15,713 bases of DNA from Euperipatoides rowelli (Eukaryota; Onychophora; Udeonychophora; Euonychophora; Peripatopsidae). The notes beneath the pieces were generated by a model. The model was not told where the DNA came from and searched no databases. It saw only the letters and a list, made by a program, of their open reading frames with translations. Within the stretch, counting starts at the first letter, position 1; every line of letters starts with the position of its first letter. This document shows, piece after piece, positions 1 to 8,580 of the stretch. The stretch lies in the NCBI GenBank assembly GCA_003024985.2, contig PXIH01S0000245.1. One strand, 5' to 3'. Position numbers and translations under genes: made by a program.

Positions 1-125
1 GGGTAACTAAGTTTAGAACTGTATCATAGGGTTGGGGTATAGTGGATTTCACATATAGTTGGAGTTAGGGTTCAGGGTTAGGACTAAATAAAAAGCGCTG
101 CTATTCATTTTGATCATGTGACAAA
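1..125 (-). repeat. Partial dispersed repeat, inverted copy of 3400-3510
   Basis: Read on the minus strand, this stretch aligns with about 3400-3510. Shared blocks include the AGCAGC/GCTGCT region, the CCTAAC-rich stretch and the ACTATRCCCCAACCC stretch. By eye similarity is around three quarters. It is cut by the window edge, so its outer end is unknown. It is a second copy of the small inverted-repeat element at 3390-3626 and codes for nothing. Confidence 0.7.
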
Positions 126-1185
126 CTTCTAATTCCATTGGCTACTAGGTGGCTCTAGTGTTGTGTTCGCATAGTTTAAAGTAAATTTACATGGCAGATA
201 GTGTATGTATAACATGATCATTTGAACACAAAATCTTTATCCAAAATTGAGAAATGTATGAATCCTGCTTGAAATTGTCCCTACGAATGGGGCTAAACTA
301 TTAATTTTTAGGCAAATATTTGTCATCAATATTAACTTAAAAAGCTAAGTAGGGCTATATTTCAAACGAAAACCAATCGTAACTGTAAATGAATGTTTTG
401 TCCTGATAGCCTATTACATTTTTCTAATCATTTAAAGATCCGTTTAATTAACCAAACCAGAATGGTTTGATTTAATGTTCAAAATTTACCAATAATGAAC
501 TTTCAATCGAATCAAATTAATCAAAACATTGAATTCTGCAATAATATGATTGCATATTTCACAATTGTTTTCTTTTGTTGATGTGATGTGTTGGTGTAGA
601 TGCATGGCAAAAGAAAAAGACCAAATCATATAATCATCAAGTTCTTCTTTCTGTTTTAATATAACAGATAATTTGAGCTAGTATGCCCACGTACATGGAT
701 AGCTGCGTAAAACTATACACACAAATCTTCTACCTGAATTATGGAAAAGTCAATATATTTCACAAAATGAAGTCATTCAGATAAGAGAGAAGACAATAAT
801 AAAATAAATAAATAAAGGATTTTAAAGCAGGTTAATAGGAATACATAAGACTAATGTGAAACAATCACATCGATGTCTTATTTAAAACATAGTTCCTATC
901 CGTCCAATGAATCCATTGATGATGGAATATTTTGCCTTAGACAATGGATCTAACGGAATAACAGTTTAAAAAAATTGTCCCATACAGAAAATACTGTGCA
1001 ATCATTTTTTGGATTTTGCTTTCCTGAAGTAAGTTATTGGAACAACAAAAGAAGGAAATTGGGATAAGGAAGGGAGGGGTAGGGGGTGTTGACTTTGACT
1101 GTCTTGAAATGTTCTTTCAAAGTCATTATGTTTGTCTCTCACGATTCTCCTGTAATGAAATCATTCTTGCATCTTTTGACTTTTC
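126..1185. other. Non-coding flank, probable 3' UTR and downstream DNA of RNF2-like gene
   Basis: I see no coding frame, RNA gene or clear mobile element here. Because the RNF2-like stop codon is at 1186-1188 on the minus strand, the 3' UTR must run into this stretch toward lower coordinates. I found no AATAAA on the minus strand. Weaker ATTAAA variants occur near 655-660 and 470-476, so I do not assign a cleavage site. An (AATA)n-rich patch lies near 795-817 and a G-rich patch near 1067-1088. Confidence 0.5.
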
Positions 1186-1415
1186 TTATTTTTGTAGAGC
1201 ATAATACATTTCCAATGGTTTATTGACCTTCCAATATTTTTCGTTCACTTGATCCAAAGTCATAGAACCATTTAATATTGTAAACTGACCAGGGGTGCTT
1301 GCAATATAAATAGTATATTCCAGATTGGCAGCTGTTGGAGGAGCGTCTATGTTGGCATCTTCTTTTTTGGATTCCAAGGCCATACGCATTGCCAGATATT
1401 TAGATAAGTGGTCCA
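1186..1415 (-). CDS. RNF2: RING1/RNF2 Polycomb E3 ubiquitin ligase, terminal coding exon (RAWUL domain)
   Basis: RING1/RNF2 proteins are the catalytic subunits of Polycomb repressive complex 1, which mono-ubiquitinates histone H2A in the nucleus. The exon encodes 75 full residues plus a TAA stop and matches the C-terminal half of the RAWUL (ubiquitin-like) domain that binds CBX and other partners. Landmarks are DHLSKYLA at the start, [15 protein letters not shown] and [14 protein letters not shown] near the end. The loop between the two blocks ([14 protein letters not shown]) is divergent, as expected of a distant species. The exon begins in phase 1 after a TTTCCAG acceptor, at the same place as I recall for the vertebrate gene. 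No frameshift or stop is present. The N-terminal RING finger and other exons are absent; they should lie at higher coordinates, beyond the window. RING1 versus RNF2 cannot be decided, and invertebrates usually have one copy. Confidence 0.88.
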
Positions 1416-1438
1416 CTGGAAATATAAAAAAAAACAAT
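1416..1438 (-). promoter_or_regulatory. 3' splice site (acceptor) of the RNF2-like terminal exon
   Basis: On the minus strand a T-rich tract (nine T, then TATTTCC) is followed by AG at 1417-1416, just before the first coding bases. This is a good polypyrimidine tract plus acceptor and sets the phase-1 exon boundary. Homology to RNF2 stops exactly here, which supports the call. Confidence 0.8.
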
Positions 1439-1574
1439 CATTAAAATATAGCATACAAGTTATCGTCACCTACTTCACTTTTTAAGAATAAAGTTTGAGG
1501 GGGAGTTTATAGATAAAATGGGGTACATTAAACAATATTGGAGGATGATAGGGAGTGTTTAATTAAGTTGTGGG

Positions 1575-1796
1575 TGTAGCATTTATCTTATATGTTGTAA
1601 AAATATATACTTATTGTTAAACTTACTAATAATTGAGACTACAACTGGGATGTTAACTATTAAAGAGGTTTAATGAAAGGAAACTAGTTCTAACAATACA
1701 GACGTGGTGCTCAGTTTCCAACATAATAATGAACGGTGTTGTCTAGTCTAGACTGATGCTGAGCATGCACAGCAGCCACAAATACAATATGCCACA
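1575..1796 (-). repeat. 3' LTR of the Gypsy element
   Basis: On the minus strand this begins TGTGGCATATTG and ends GATAAATGCTACA, giving the TG...CA ends of an LTR and a length of 222 bp. Its terminal 89 bp (1575-1663) match 11348-11436, which lies immediately before a TGG-type primer binding site. That fixes the LTR 3' edge. The 5' edge at 1796 is inferred from TGTG after a weak purine-rich stretch (GCGGGTAGA) and is less certain. Confidence 0.8.
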
Positions 1797-1935
1797 TCTA
1801 CCCGCTGAGTTAGTCACTACCTATTTTTTATAGTCTTTAAATTTTTCAGGCTTCGATATTCTGCCTGACGTATAGCTATTTTGAACAGTACTTGCTCAAG
1901 AACATTATTGACAATTTCCAAAGGCTCATCATATT

Positions 1936-2240
1936 CTATGTATCCTCCATATCTCTTGCGATGGTTATCGGCAGATAATGAGATGCTTTCAAGTGTTGGC
2001 TGTTCCTTTGAAGAAGTTGACCCTCAGGCGTAATAATTTTATACGATCTGGGAGCTTCATTTACCACTCCAGGATTCCATATGTGACCCTTTTGAATCGG
2101 CACTGCATCACCCTCCTTCAGTGGTTTTCTCTCTTTTGAGTGTTGGTTATAAATATAATACTGTTCTTGTCTTTCTTTATTCTTATGCATGGCCTGTCTT
2201 ACACCAACCACAACTTGTGGTTCAAGCAACCCATCTAAAA
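1936..2240 (-). pseudogene. Gypsy integrase C-terminal region
   Basis: This open stretch encodes the end of Gypsy pol after the integrase core. It has LLEPQVVVGVRQ at its start, then QYYIYNQHSKER, LKEGDAVPIQKG and a YKIITPEGQLLQRN segment. This is the DNA-binding, SH3-like tail that contacts target DNA during integration, where family members show a similar G-D-x-V then W-x-P-G layout. It ends at a TGA near 1936, about 140 bp before the LTR. Directly upstream in element orientation the frame is broken by a 30-bp tandem repeat. No chromodomain is visible. Confidence 0.8.
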
Positions 2241-2398
2241 TTAGTAGCCTCGTTCACAGTCTCCTGCTCATTAGTAGCCTCGTTCACAGTCTCCTGCTCA
2301 TTAGTAGCCTCGTTCACAGTCTCCTGCTCATTAGTAGCCTCGTTCACAGTCTCNTGCTCATTAGTAGCCTCGTTCACAGTCTCTTGCTCATTAGTAGC
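2241..2398. repeat. Minisatellite, 30-bp unit x 5.3, derived from integrase coding sequence
   Basis: Five consecutive 30-bp units (starts 2241, 2271, 2301, 2331, 2361) plus 8 bp of a sixth. Units 1-3 are identical. Unit 4 has an N at 2354, and unit 5 differs by C to T at the matching place. In the integrase frame on the minus strand each unit reads LLMSRRL, a stop, then TR. The first copy in element orientation continues the flanking integrase frame (SPAQLLMSKRL), so the unit is an amplified piece of that motif. Confidence 0.95.
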
Positions 2399-2770
2399 TG
2401 TGCTGGTGACACCTCAAGTCTATCAAGGGGAGTATTGTGATAGTCCATTAAGACCAGATTTATGTCTCCCTTCAAAGTGCTAGTTTTTTTTTAAGCAACA
2501 GCTTGGCTATGACCATTCTTTCTGAGAATCCATTCCCCCTTGGATAATTCGGACTGGATAACCTCTGTAGAATTTCCCCACGTTTGTGTAAATTTTCTAA
2601 AGACGCAACTTGCAAATGGCATGTCTGAAAACAACAACTTTGTTATGCCACGTGTCGAGAAAATGNTTGATAATTTTTTGATGACTTCCTCTGCAGTTTT
2701 TGCCCCCAGTTCTTGTATCTCCAGCTACTTAGGTAAATATCCAATTATCAAATAGTCTCTTCCTGCAAAT
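2391..2770 (-). pseudogene. Gypsy integrase catalytic core (rve), frameshifted
   Basis: Three adjoining frames on the minus strand give the DDE integrase core. Near 2770-2640: RDYLIIGYLPK, stop, LEIQELGAKTAEEVIKKLS, then FSRHGITKLLFSD, which contains the expected second acidic residue but has MPF where NGP is usual. Near 2590-2490, in another frame: SSPNYPRGNGFSERMVIAK, carrying the glutamate of the triad (S-E-R). Near 2490-2391: DYHNTPLDRLEVSPAQLL, the end of the core. The enzyme would join element ends to host DNA. At least two frameshifts, a stop and an N at 2666 make it non-functional. Confidence 0.82.
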
Positions 2771-3136
2771 TTACAAATGAAAGGGAGGGGCAGGTTGGTA
2801 GTGCAGTTGAACATTTGCTGAGCCAAACTGTTCACATATTTTACATTTCTTTATTATTTCTTCAATATCTCGGGGCCATTCCCTTCCAGTATATACTGTA
2901 GCTTGTCTCACCTTATTCTTGCACTTCACTATTCCCAGATGACAGGCTGGGCATTTCTTGCTTTTTGTTAGAGGGAACCATAATTTTTCCATGTAGAAGT
3001 ACTAGATCATATCTGCACTGTATGTCATTTTTTATTTTCCACATCCATCTCAAGTCGGGCGTTAACGCCAGCCCTCAACAAATCTTCAACATATTCAAGA
3101 CTGCATCTTTTCCAGTTTCTATTTGAAATTCATTAA
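2771..3136 (-). pseudogene. Gypsy integrase N-terminal H2C2 zinc-binding domain and linker
   Basis: On the minus strand the region carries YDLVLLHGKIMVPLTKS (about 3030-2970, crossing a frame), then CHLGIVKCKNKVRQATVY, WPRDIEEIIKKCKICEQF and a proline-rich end. H-x-G-I-x-K-C-K and the K-C-x-x-C pair are the H2C2 zinc knuckle of Gypsy integrases. The first histidine is replaced (CPACHLG in place of the usual histidine-glycine-histidine pattern). Toward 3136 a weaker stretch (IETGKDAVLNMLKI) matches the linker between RNase H and integrase. Homology stops at the edge of the inserted element at 3137. Confidence 0.82.
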
Positions 3137-3389
3137 AGTGGTTTATCAATGCCTATTTCAACTTCATTGATTTATGTGTATTTTTGTAAAATAAATGGTT
3201 GTTTAATTAATCAATTTGTTATATTCGGTCCATAAATACATCAAAATTCAACTTTTATGACAATATGTAGCAATTTATCAACCCTTGATATGACGAATTT
3301 TGGCAAAAAAAAATTTGCACCGATTCCAGTAATAGTATTTGTTGACTGGTTGTCAGACCAGTCACCTAGAATACGAGAGCCTATAACCA

Positions 3390-3626
3390 GGATCCAATAA
3401 GTGACATTTTAGTAATGGATAGCAGCTTTATTTTATTATTTACAGTCCTAACCTTACCCTGAATCTTAACTCCTACTACATATTAAACCCACTATGCCCC
3501 AACCCGATGATGAAGGGGTGAAATAATTTTTTGATCAATTTTGTTAATTTTGAGCTATTTCCGCCATTTGGCGTATATGACTGAAATAGATGCGCAAAAA
3601 CATGGTAATTGTCACTTATTGGATCC
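3390..3626. repeat. 237-bp inverted-repeat element (MITE-like), second copy at 1-125
   Basis: The ends are a perfect 17-bp inverted repeat, GGATCCAATAAGTGACA at 3390-3406 and its reverse complement at 3610-3626. The left half of the interior matches 1-125 in inverse orientation, which shows it is a dispersed repeat. There is no coding potential. No target duplication is obvious, so the superfamily is unknown. Confidence 0.75.
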
Positions 3627-3654
3627 CTTTTCTAACGTCTCCTACCAGACAGAA

Positions 3655-4048
3655 AACTAGCGTCTGGATCTCGGATTTAACAGCTCAGATCCTCCCAAAT
3701 AAAGGTTTACATGGTTTCAGTCAGAATTTGATTATATGAGCTGACAAAAATTAATAATAGTGAAAATACACATAATTATCAAATATTGTGACATAATAAT
3801 TAAATATAATATAAAAACATAAAATCTAACCTGATCGTCAACCACGTGATTTAATTCAGAAATTTTACTATCAGGCTGAATTTTAAGTTTTTATATTAAT
3901 ATTATGTCAGAATATTTGATAATTATTTGTATTTTCACTATATTATTAATTTTTGTCAGCTCATATCAAATTCTGACGAAACCAGGTAAAACAACCTTTA
4001 TTCTTTGTGAGGATCTGAGCTATGAAATCCGAGATCCAGATGCTAGTG
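3655..4048. repeat. 394-bp long hairpin (palindromic repeat)
   Basis: Arms of about 180 bp at 3655-3835 and 3870-4048 are near-complementary with a 34-nt centre. Matched landmarks run in order from the outside: CTAGCRTCTGGATCTCGGATTT, CAGCTCAGATCCTC, CAGAATTTGAT, GAGCTGACAAAAATTAATA, GAAAATAC, ATAATTATCAAATATT. Small reading frames that fall on it, such as one at 3904-4092, are by-products. Confidence 0.85.
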
Positions 4049-4746
4049 ACAGAAATAGGGGCTGTTTCCTTTACAGACCAATCAGAATGTAGATCAGTGA
4101 TTTCAAAGCTTTATTTATTATCTGCAGTCGGTGACTCGGTGGTTTTTATAAAAGATACTCGAAACAAGCAGGTAAAAATAAACCTTTAACAGGTTTTATT
4201 TGCATTAAAAATTATAATCTCTAAGAATGTTTAAGAAATATTAAAAACTTTGGAAATAATAGTTAACTTTTTGTTCTCGTGTCAAGTTAATAATGTACAA
4301 AAGCCTTCTGGTGTTTTTTATTTCTTAAAATTGATTTCAACTTCAATCCCAAGAATTACTCAAAATTTTATGGATTTCATATTGATGTGAAGAAAGTAGG
4401 CCTAACTGTTTCTCTGTTCTTTTTTTTTTTTTTTTAATTCAAAATTTTAAGTAATAGCATCGGTTGACTTTTTTTCTAACAACGTTATGAATTCATGTCT
4501 TATCTTAGCTCCAGGGTATAGCGTGATAGCGTCTTAATCCCAGCTATGCATTTCCCTCCAGCGAGATTTTATCCTTTGGCTACGTCAAATTGATGTCAGC
4601 TCGTGGGTCCTATTTTTTTTAAACAACGTAGAAACTTGCAAATTTTTATGTTTCAGTTTAAATTTTCCAAATTGATTAATTAAACAAATATTTTTAAGTA
4701 AAACTAAACATAAATCAATTTACAAAAAAAAAATTGATAAACCACT

Positions 4747-4970
4747 AAGCTTACGCGGCATTATAGGTAAAGTTTGAATTTGTCTGAATTGAGTGTACTT
4801 TCTCTCGGAACATGGGATCATCCTCTTGTTTTGTCCTAGGGAAATTTCTGGACAAGAAATCTGCTACAAGCAGGTGTTTTCCCTGCAAAGACTTAATATC
4901 AAATCAAATTTGAGTAGAAACAAGAACATTCTTTGGAGTCTTTACGTAATTTTTCCTATTTCTTTATTGG
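4747..4970 (-). pseudogene. Gypsy RNase H C-terminus and tether to integrase
   Basis: Past the last RNase H residues the frame is shifted several times, but minus-strand pieces remain: RLQRMFLFLLKFDL (about 4947-4906), then ADFLSRNFPRTKQEDD and REKVHSIQT toward 4780. These match the A-D-x-L-S-R hinge that follows RNase H in Gypsy pol. Homology ends at the inserted element at 4746. Conserved positions are recognisable only when frames are switched, so several indels have accumulated. Confidence 0.72.
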
Positions 4971-5405
4971 TTATAGAGACTCTAGTGGTTTATGATCCAT
5001 GTATACGGTCACTTTCCTTCCATTCACAAAAGTGTGAAATTTCTTCACAGCGAAACAAATACTCAGGAGCTCTTTTTCAATTTGAGCATAGTTTTGCTCT
5101 GTAGGCATCAAACTTATTGAGGCAAAGGCAATAAAACCACCTTCCTCCAACAACACACATCCCAGTCCGTCTTAACTACTGTCCGATTGTATAGTCAGAG
5201 GTTTGTTCGCATCGTAACATTTCAACACTGGTGGCTTTGTAATAAGTTCCTTTATTTTGATCAATGCCTGGTGGTGTGTATCATTCCATTCCCACATATT
5301 CTTTTTTTAGGAGTTCTCGAAATTTTGCTGTCAATTTTCCCATATAATTGATCATTCTCAATAGTCTTTGCAATTCCTTTTTGTTTGCAGGATCTTTTAA
5401 ATTGT
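4971..5405 (-). pseudogene. Gypsy RT connection and RNase H domain
   Basis: From 5405 downward: NKKELQRLLRMINYMGKLTA and REL, the RT thumb/connection; then WEWNDTHHQALIKIKELIT with PPVLKCYDANKPLTIQSDSS, where SDSS holds an RNase H acidic residue (usual form D-A-S). A TAA follows at once where a sense codon is expected, then GLGCVLLEEGG, PTEQNYAQIEKELLSICFA and VYMDHKPLESL, with the conserved glutamate (IEKE) and aspartate (MDHKPL). The domain would remove RNA from RNA-DNA hybrids during reverse transcription. Frameshifts near 5300 and the stop disable it. Confidence 0.85.
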
Positions 5406-5494
5406 TAATTGCACAATTCTTTCTTCATCTAAGGAGATATCTGCTTCAGTAAAAATTTGACCCTCGTATTTTACTTTAGCTACCTTATACAGTA

Positions 5495-6240
5495 TTGAAG
5501 TTATTCTTTATTAAATTTCAGCCCCCACTTCCTAGCAGCTTGTACTACCTTTCTGAGTGTCTCGTCATGGTCTTGAATCGAGTTAGCACTTATGATTATG
5601 TCATCAAAATATGTGACTACTCCTGGTATTTCAATGAATATTTGGGATATTATTCTGTGGAAGACTACAGGGGCTTAAGCTAATCCAAATGGCATGCGCT
5701 TGAATTTGTAATGGCCATACGGTGTATGAAAGGTGCACAATTCTGAGCTTTGCTCATCTAGCTCTAACTGTAGGAATCCATCCTTCATATCAATAACAGT
5801 ATAATAACTGTTGTTAGCCAGATTAGGAGTAAGTTCATCTTGGGTTGGAATTTGGAAATGTTTACGCTTCACATACTTATTTCTTTTGGATCAAGACAAA
5901 GGCGTAAGGTACCATTTTCCTTTCCCACTAATACTAAATTTTGTACTCAGTCTGAAGGGTCTTTTCAATGAAGCCTTTTTTTTCATATATATCAAGTGTA
6001 GTTTTCAACTTATTTTTAAGACTTTCAGCAATTCTATAGGTTCGTTTTACCATTGGTATGGCACACTCCAATATAATTTTTTGTTTAAATGGATATTTAC
6101 CAGTACCTTTAAAAACATCTATATTATCCTGAATGAATGCCTTCGCTTTTGGGTAGCTAACAGGGCCTTGTTTCATTAAATTTCTTATTTTTACTAAGTT
6201 CATTTTTATGCAAGTTTTCAAAGTCAATATTGGTGTTTAA
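5495..6240 (-). pseudogene. Gypsy reverse transcriptase
   Basis: This RT copies the element's RNA into DNA. From 6227: SYPKAKAFIQDNIDVFKGTG (pre-RT), a CAIPMVKRTYRI block, then a break. At 5900-5870 a frame switch gives the L-R-L-C-L-D-P block; then FQIPTQDELTPNLA, YYTVIDMKDGFLQLELDEQS, with the first catalytic aspartate in IDMKDGF, and YKFKRMPFGLA. A TAA replaces one codon right after FGLA, in an otherwise conserved F-G-L-x-x-A-P. The same frame continues to VVTYFDDIIISA, the catalytic F-D-D at 5597-5611, and LRKVVQAARKWGLKFNKE, then a stop. It keeps the catalytic residues but is broken by stops and a frameshift. Confidence 0.9.
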
Positions 6241-6296
6241 AAAAAATCAACAATTACAAAATATCAATAGTTATACCATGCTTGAATTTACTTTTT

Positions 6297-6409
6297 ACAT
6301 TTTAATTGTACAGTACCTACCGGTTTAAAGACCGTTCCTCCATATACCATAAGCTTTAGTGTGGATTTCTTCATTTTTATGTACTTGTTGGCAACTGTAG
6401 GCTTTTATA
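6297..6409 (-). pseudogene. Gypsy protease C-terminal half
   Basis: Minus-strand frame KYIKMKKSTLKLMVYGG followed by TVFKPVGTVQLKCKK. This is the second half of a retropepsin-like protease and the start of the linker to RT. The pattern L-x-x-Y-G-G-x-x-x-K-P-x-G is typical of Gypsy. It is separated from the DTG half (7866-7995) by the foldback insert 6412-7863. 6241-6296 is degraded. Confidence 0.75.
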
Positions 6410-6411
6410 TA

Positions 6412-7863
6412 CACTAACCTCCATGCTAACTTGCGATTGTATTGTTTTTTTTTCACTCATCATATCACTAAATTCCATTTTTTAAAAGTCTTCTTTTTTT
6501 ATAATTTAATATGTCTTTAATAAATCCCTGTAGTTTTTTTCCCATTAAAAACCGTTTAATATTAAGAATTTTAAAAAATCCCAGAGAGGGTATAATTACC
6601 TAAACCGTCAATAACATTTTCCTATGTTAATTAATTCAGGGGCGGCCACCATGGCGAACGCAATACATGTAAAAAGTAGGGTCTAAAGATTGGCGGTTTT
6701 AAAAATCTCCTGATTTAATATACTGTAANTAAAACCACTTATTTGGCTTTATAGAGAAAGGATGTAAGATTTGAGCAAAAAAAAATGAAGTTTCTAACTC
6801 AATTAGAAAAAAATCTATGGACGATTTTCTATTTAAATTCCTACCGGCAGAGAGGTAGCGAATGGCTACCCTGCTTACGAATCCGCCTCAATCTAGCCTT
6901 GTTGATTATAATCCAAAGTTCATTGGATGTCTAAAGAATATTTTCATATGTCATATAACCTTTGAACTGTTGATTTACTATAACTACAAGCAGATATCAG
7001 TCAAAGGTCAATCCGACCCTTTGACCCCTTCAAAAACATCATATTAACGTAGCCTATTAAATATACGATTACAAAAAATATACTAATATTTTTTACAATT
7101 TAAATGCATGGAAATGTTCATTAAGAAGTACATTTTTGACTAATGACAATCATTACCCCTAGGGTGTAAAAATATGACATTTTGTGTATAGAATGGAATT
7201 TTGAAAGGTTCATTTTTATGCCCTTGGGCGAGTAAGTGACGAGCGCAATTCTTCTCAACAGTATACGTAAATCAATAGCTAAAAGTTCATATGACATGAA
7301 AATATTCTTTAGACATCCAATCAACTTTGGATTATAATCAAGGCTTGATCGAGACGGATTCGTAGGCAGGCTAGGCATTCGCTACCTCTCTGGCTGCACT
7401 TCATAGCGTACAATGGCAGTAGGAACGTAAATAGAAAATCGTCCTTAGAATTTTTTCTAGTTGAGTTAGAAACTTTATTTTTTTTCTTTCTCAAATCTTA
7501 CATCCTTTCTCTATAAAGCCAAATAAGTGGTTTTAATTATATTATTATTAATCAGGAGATTTTTAAAACCGTTGATCTTTAGACCCTACATTTTACATAT
7601 ATTGCGTTCAGCGCCACAGTGACCGCCCCTGAATTAATTAACATAGGAAAATGCTATTGACGGTTTAGGTACTGTAATTATACCCTGTATGGGATTTTTA
7701 AAAATTTTTAATATTAAATGATTTTTAATGGGAAAAAAACTACAGGGATTTATTAAAGACATATCTATATAAAAAAAAAGGAGACTTTTAAAAAAGTTAT
7801 TTTTAGTAATATGATGAGAGAGAAAAACAACAATACAATCGCAAGTTAGCGTGAAGGTTAGTG
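6412..7863. mobile_element. 1.45-kb foldback element with ~580-bp inverted arms, CACTA ends, TA duplication
   Basis: The plus strand starts CACTAACCTCCATGCTAAC at 6412 and ends with the inverse, GTTAGCGTGAAGGTTAGTG, at 7863. TA flanks both sides (6410-6411 and 7864-7865). Arms of roughly 580 bp (6412-6990 and 7265-7863) are inverse copies with small indels; for example the TCAGGGGCGG segment near 6638 pairs with CCGCCCCTGA near 7623. The 270-bp centre is unpaired and AT-rich. No transposase is present. CACTA ends with a 2-bp TA duplication could mean a CMC (CACTA/Mirage/Chapaev)-type or a Tc1/mariner-type mobiliser. Frames in the arms (6862-7047, 7121-7378) are mirror-image chance frames. Gypsy protease sequence continues on both sides. 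Confidence 0.88.
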
Positions 7864-7865
7864 TA

Positions 7866-7995
7866 TGTTCATAGGTAAAATGTCAATTTCAGCACCGGTA
7901 TCCAACTTAAATCCTAAAAGTTTATTATAAATTAATATGTTTTCATACCAGCTTTCCTTGTTTATATTTTCATTTCTAGCCATCAAATTAATTAT
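7866..7995 (-). pseudogene. Gypsy protease N-terminal half with DTG active site
   Basis: The minus strand reads NINKESWYENILIYNKLLGF and then KLDTGAEIDILPM. D-T-G-A (7905-7890) is the aspartic-protease active site that would cleave Gag-Pol. The frame runs straight into the foldback element at 7863, and its C-terminal half resumes at 6409. No stop is seen within this short part. Confidence 0.82.
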
Positions 7996-7999
7996 GATT

Positions 8000-8310
8000 T
8001 TTTCTTTCCAGTGAAGCATCCAATCGCAAAGTGATTGAGTCTGTTACAAATTCTTCATTTTTTTCCCCTATGCTAGACAACTCTATCTGCCATGATTTGT
8101 TTTGCACTTTTTACAATTAAACAGTTCAATGTCCCAAGCTTTTGTAGTGTCTCCGCCATCTTGTTTCTAACTGCTGCTGATTTATTTTTGTTTTACCTTC
8201 ACCTGCTTAGACTGCGAAATCTCAGCAGCCTGACAATATTCTATAGATTTTTGCAGTGTCGGGTCAGAAACTCTCAGTAAATATTTCTGCAACGTCTGGT
8301 CACTTACACC
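8000..8310 (-). pseudogene. Gypsy gag C-terminus with zinc knuckle
   Basis: The minus strand from 8303 reads SDQTLQKYLLRVSDPTLQKS, then IEYCQAAEISQSKQVKVKQK, a typical end of a Gypsy capsid domain. After frame changes comes NCKKCKTNHGR, stop, SC near 8117-8079: a C-x2-C-x3-H-x4-C nucleocapsid knuckle of the Mag-like type, interrupted by TAG before the last cysteine. Further down, FVTDSITLRL lies toward protease. Nucleocapsid packages element RNA. The first half of gag lies at 10876-11307, across the Copia insert. Confidence 0.8.
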
Positions 8311-8384
8311 TCTTGCAGGTTAGATGTGATTGGTGGTAGATATGTACAGTATTGAGAATCAATATGTAAATTGGAATGTGTTTA
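8311..8384 (-). repeat. Partial Copia 3' LTR (last 74 bp)
   Basis: This matches 9158-9227 over its whole length with few changes and a 4-bp indel. It starts TCTTGCAGGTTA on plus and ends GGAATGTGTTTA. In the Copia orientation it is the LTR 3' end. The rest of the LTR is absent because RT coding sequence joins directly at 8385. Confidence 0.8.
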
Positions 8385-8580
8385 CCATAGTGCTGCTCGT
8401 ATCCTTTGGCCACCAGCCTGGCTCTGATTTTGGTAACATGGTTGTTTTAGTTTCTCTTTACCTTGTACGTCCATCTGGTGCGTATGGGCTTGTCGATTTT
8501 GTCCAGAGAGGCTTGTGTCCAAGTTCCGTTCCTGTCGAAGTTGTCAATCTCCTCTTTCATTGCTTTGGTCCATATATCTT
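8385..8580 (-). pseudogene. Copia reverse transcriptase, N-terminal fragment
   Basis: The minus strand reads DIWTKAMKEEIDNFDRNGTW (8580-8518), then LDKIDKPIRTRWTYKVKRN, a stop (TAA), NNHV, and ARLVAKGYEQHYG ending at 8384. This is the start of Copia RT: the W-x-x-A-M-x-x-E-I block, W-x-Y-K-V-K, and the A-R-L-V-A-K-G motif. Catalytic aspartates downstream are missing; after H-Y-G the sequence becomes LTR. One stop lies inside. Confidence 0.87.

Larger units (their letters stand above)
3137..4746. mobile_element. Non-autonomous terminal-inverted-repeat element inserted in Gypsy pol
   Basis: The left end (AGTGGTTTATCAAT from 3137, continuing imperfectly to about 3225) is the inverse of the right end (ending ATTGATAAACCACT at 4746, starting about 4670). 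Both flanks carry AA outside the ends, or TAA if the last T is counted as target. A 3-bp TWA duplication would fit PIF/Harbinger-like elements, but this is an inference. Gypsy pol sequence is continuous across the site if the insert and one duplicate are ignored. There is no transposase frame. Two further inverted-repeat structures lie inside (3390-3626, 3655-4048), and the rest, 4049-4669, is AT-rich with no recognisable content. Confidence 0.75.

Noticed and set aside
1-100. Telomere-like GGGTTAGG motifs
   Set aside because: Only scattered short matches; the stretch aligns to the interspersed repeat at 3400-3510.
2241-2398. CRISPR-like array
   Set aside because: Units abut with no unique spacers, and the sequence is animal retrotransposon DNA.
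2121-2483. Plus-strand protein of repeated LVASFTVSC units
   Set aside because: It is the reverse-strand reading of the integrase-derived minisatellite; the matching protein homology lies on the minus strand.
3904-4092. Small membrane-like protein
   Set aside because: It falls on one arm of a long AT-rich hairpin; the hydrophobicity reflects base composition.
4793-6179. Plus-strand frames at 4793-5104, 5495-5683 and 5811-6179
   Set aside because: Shadows of the minus-strand Gypsy RT and RNase H.
6644-6660. Kozak-like GCCACCATGGCG suggesting a start codon
   Set aside because: It lies in one arm of the foldback element, the frame closes quickly, and the mirror arm does not keep it.
6862-7378. 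Two similar small proteins (TNPPQSSL / TNPSRSSL) on opposite strands
   Set aside because: They are the two arms of the same inverted repeat, with no family resemblance.
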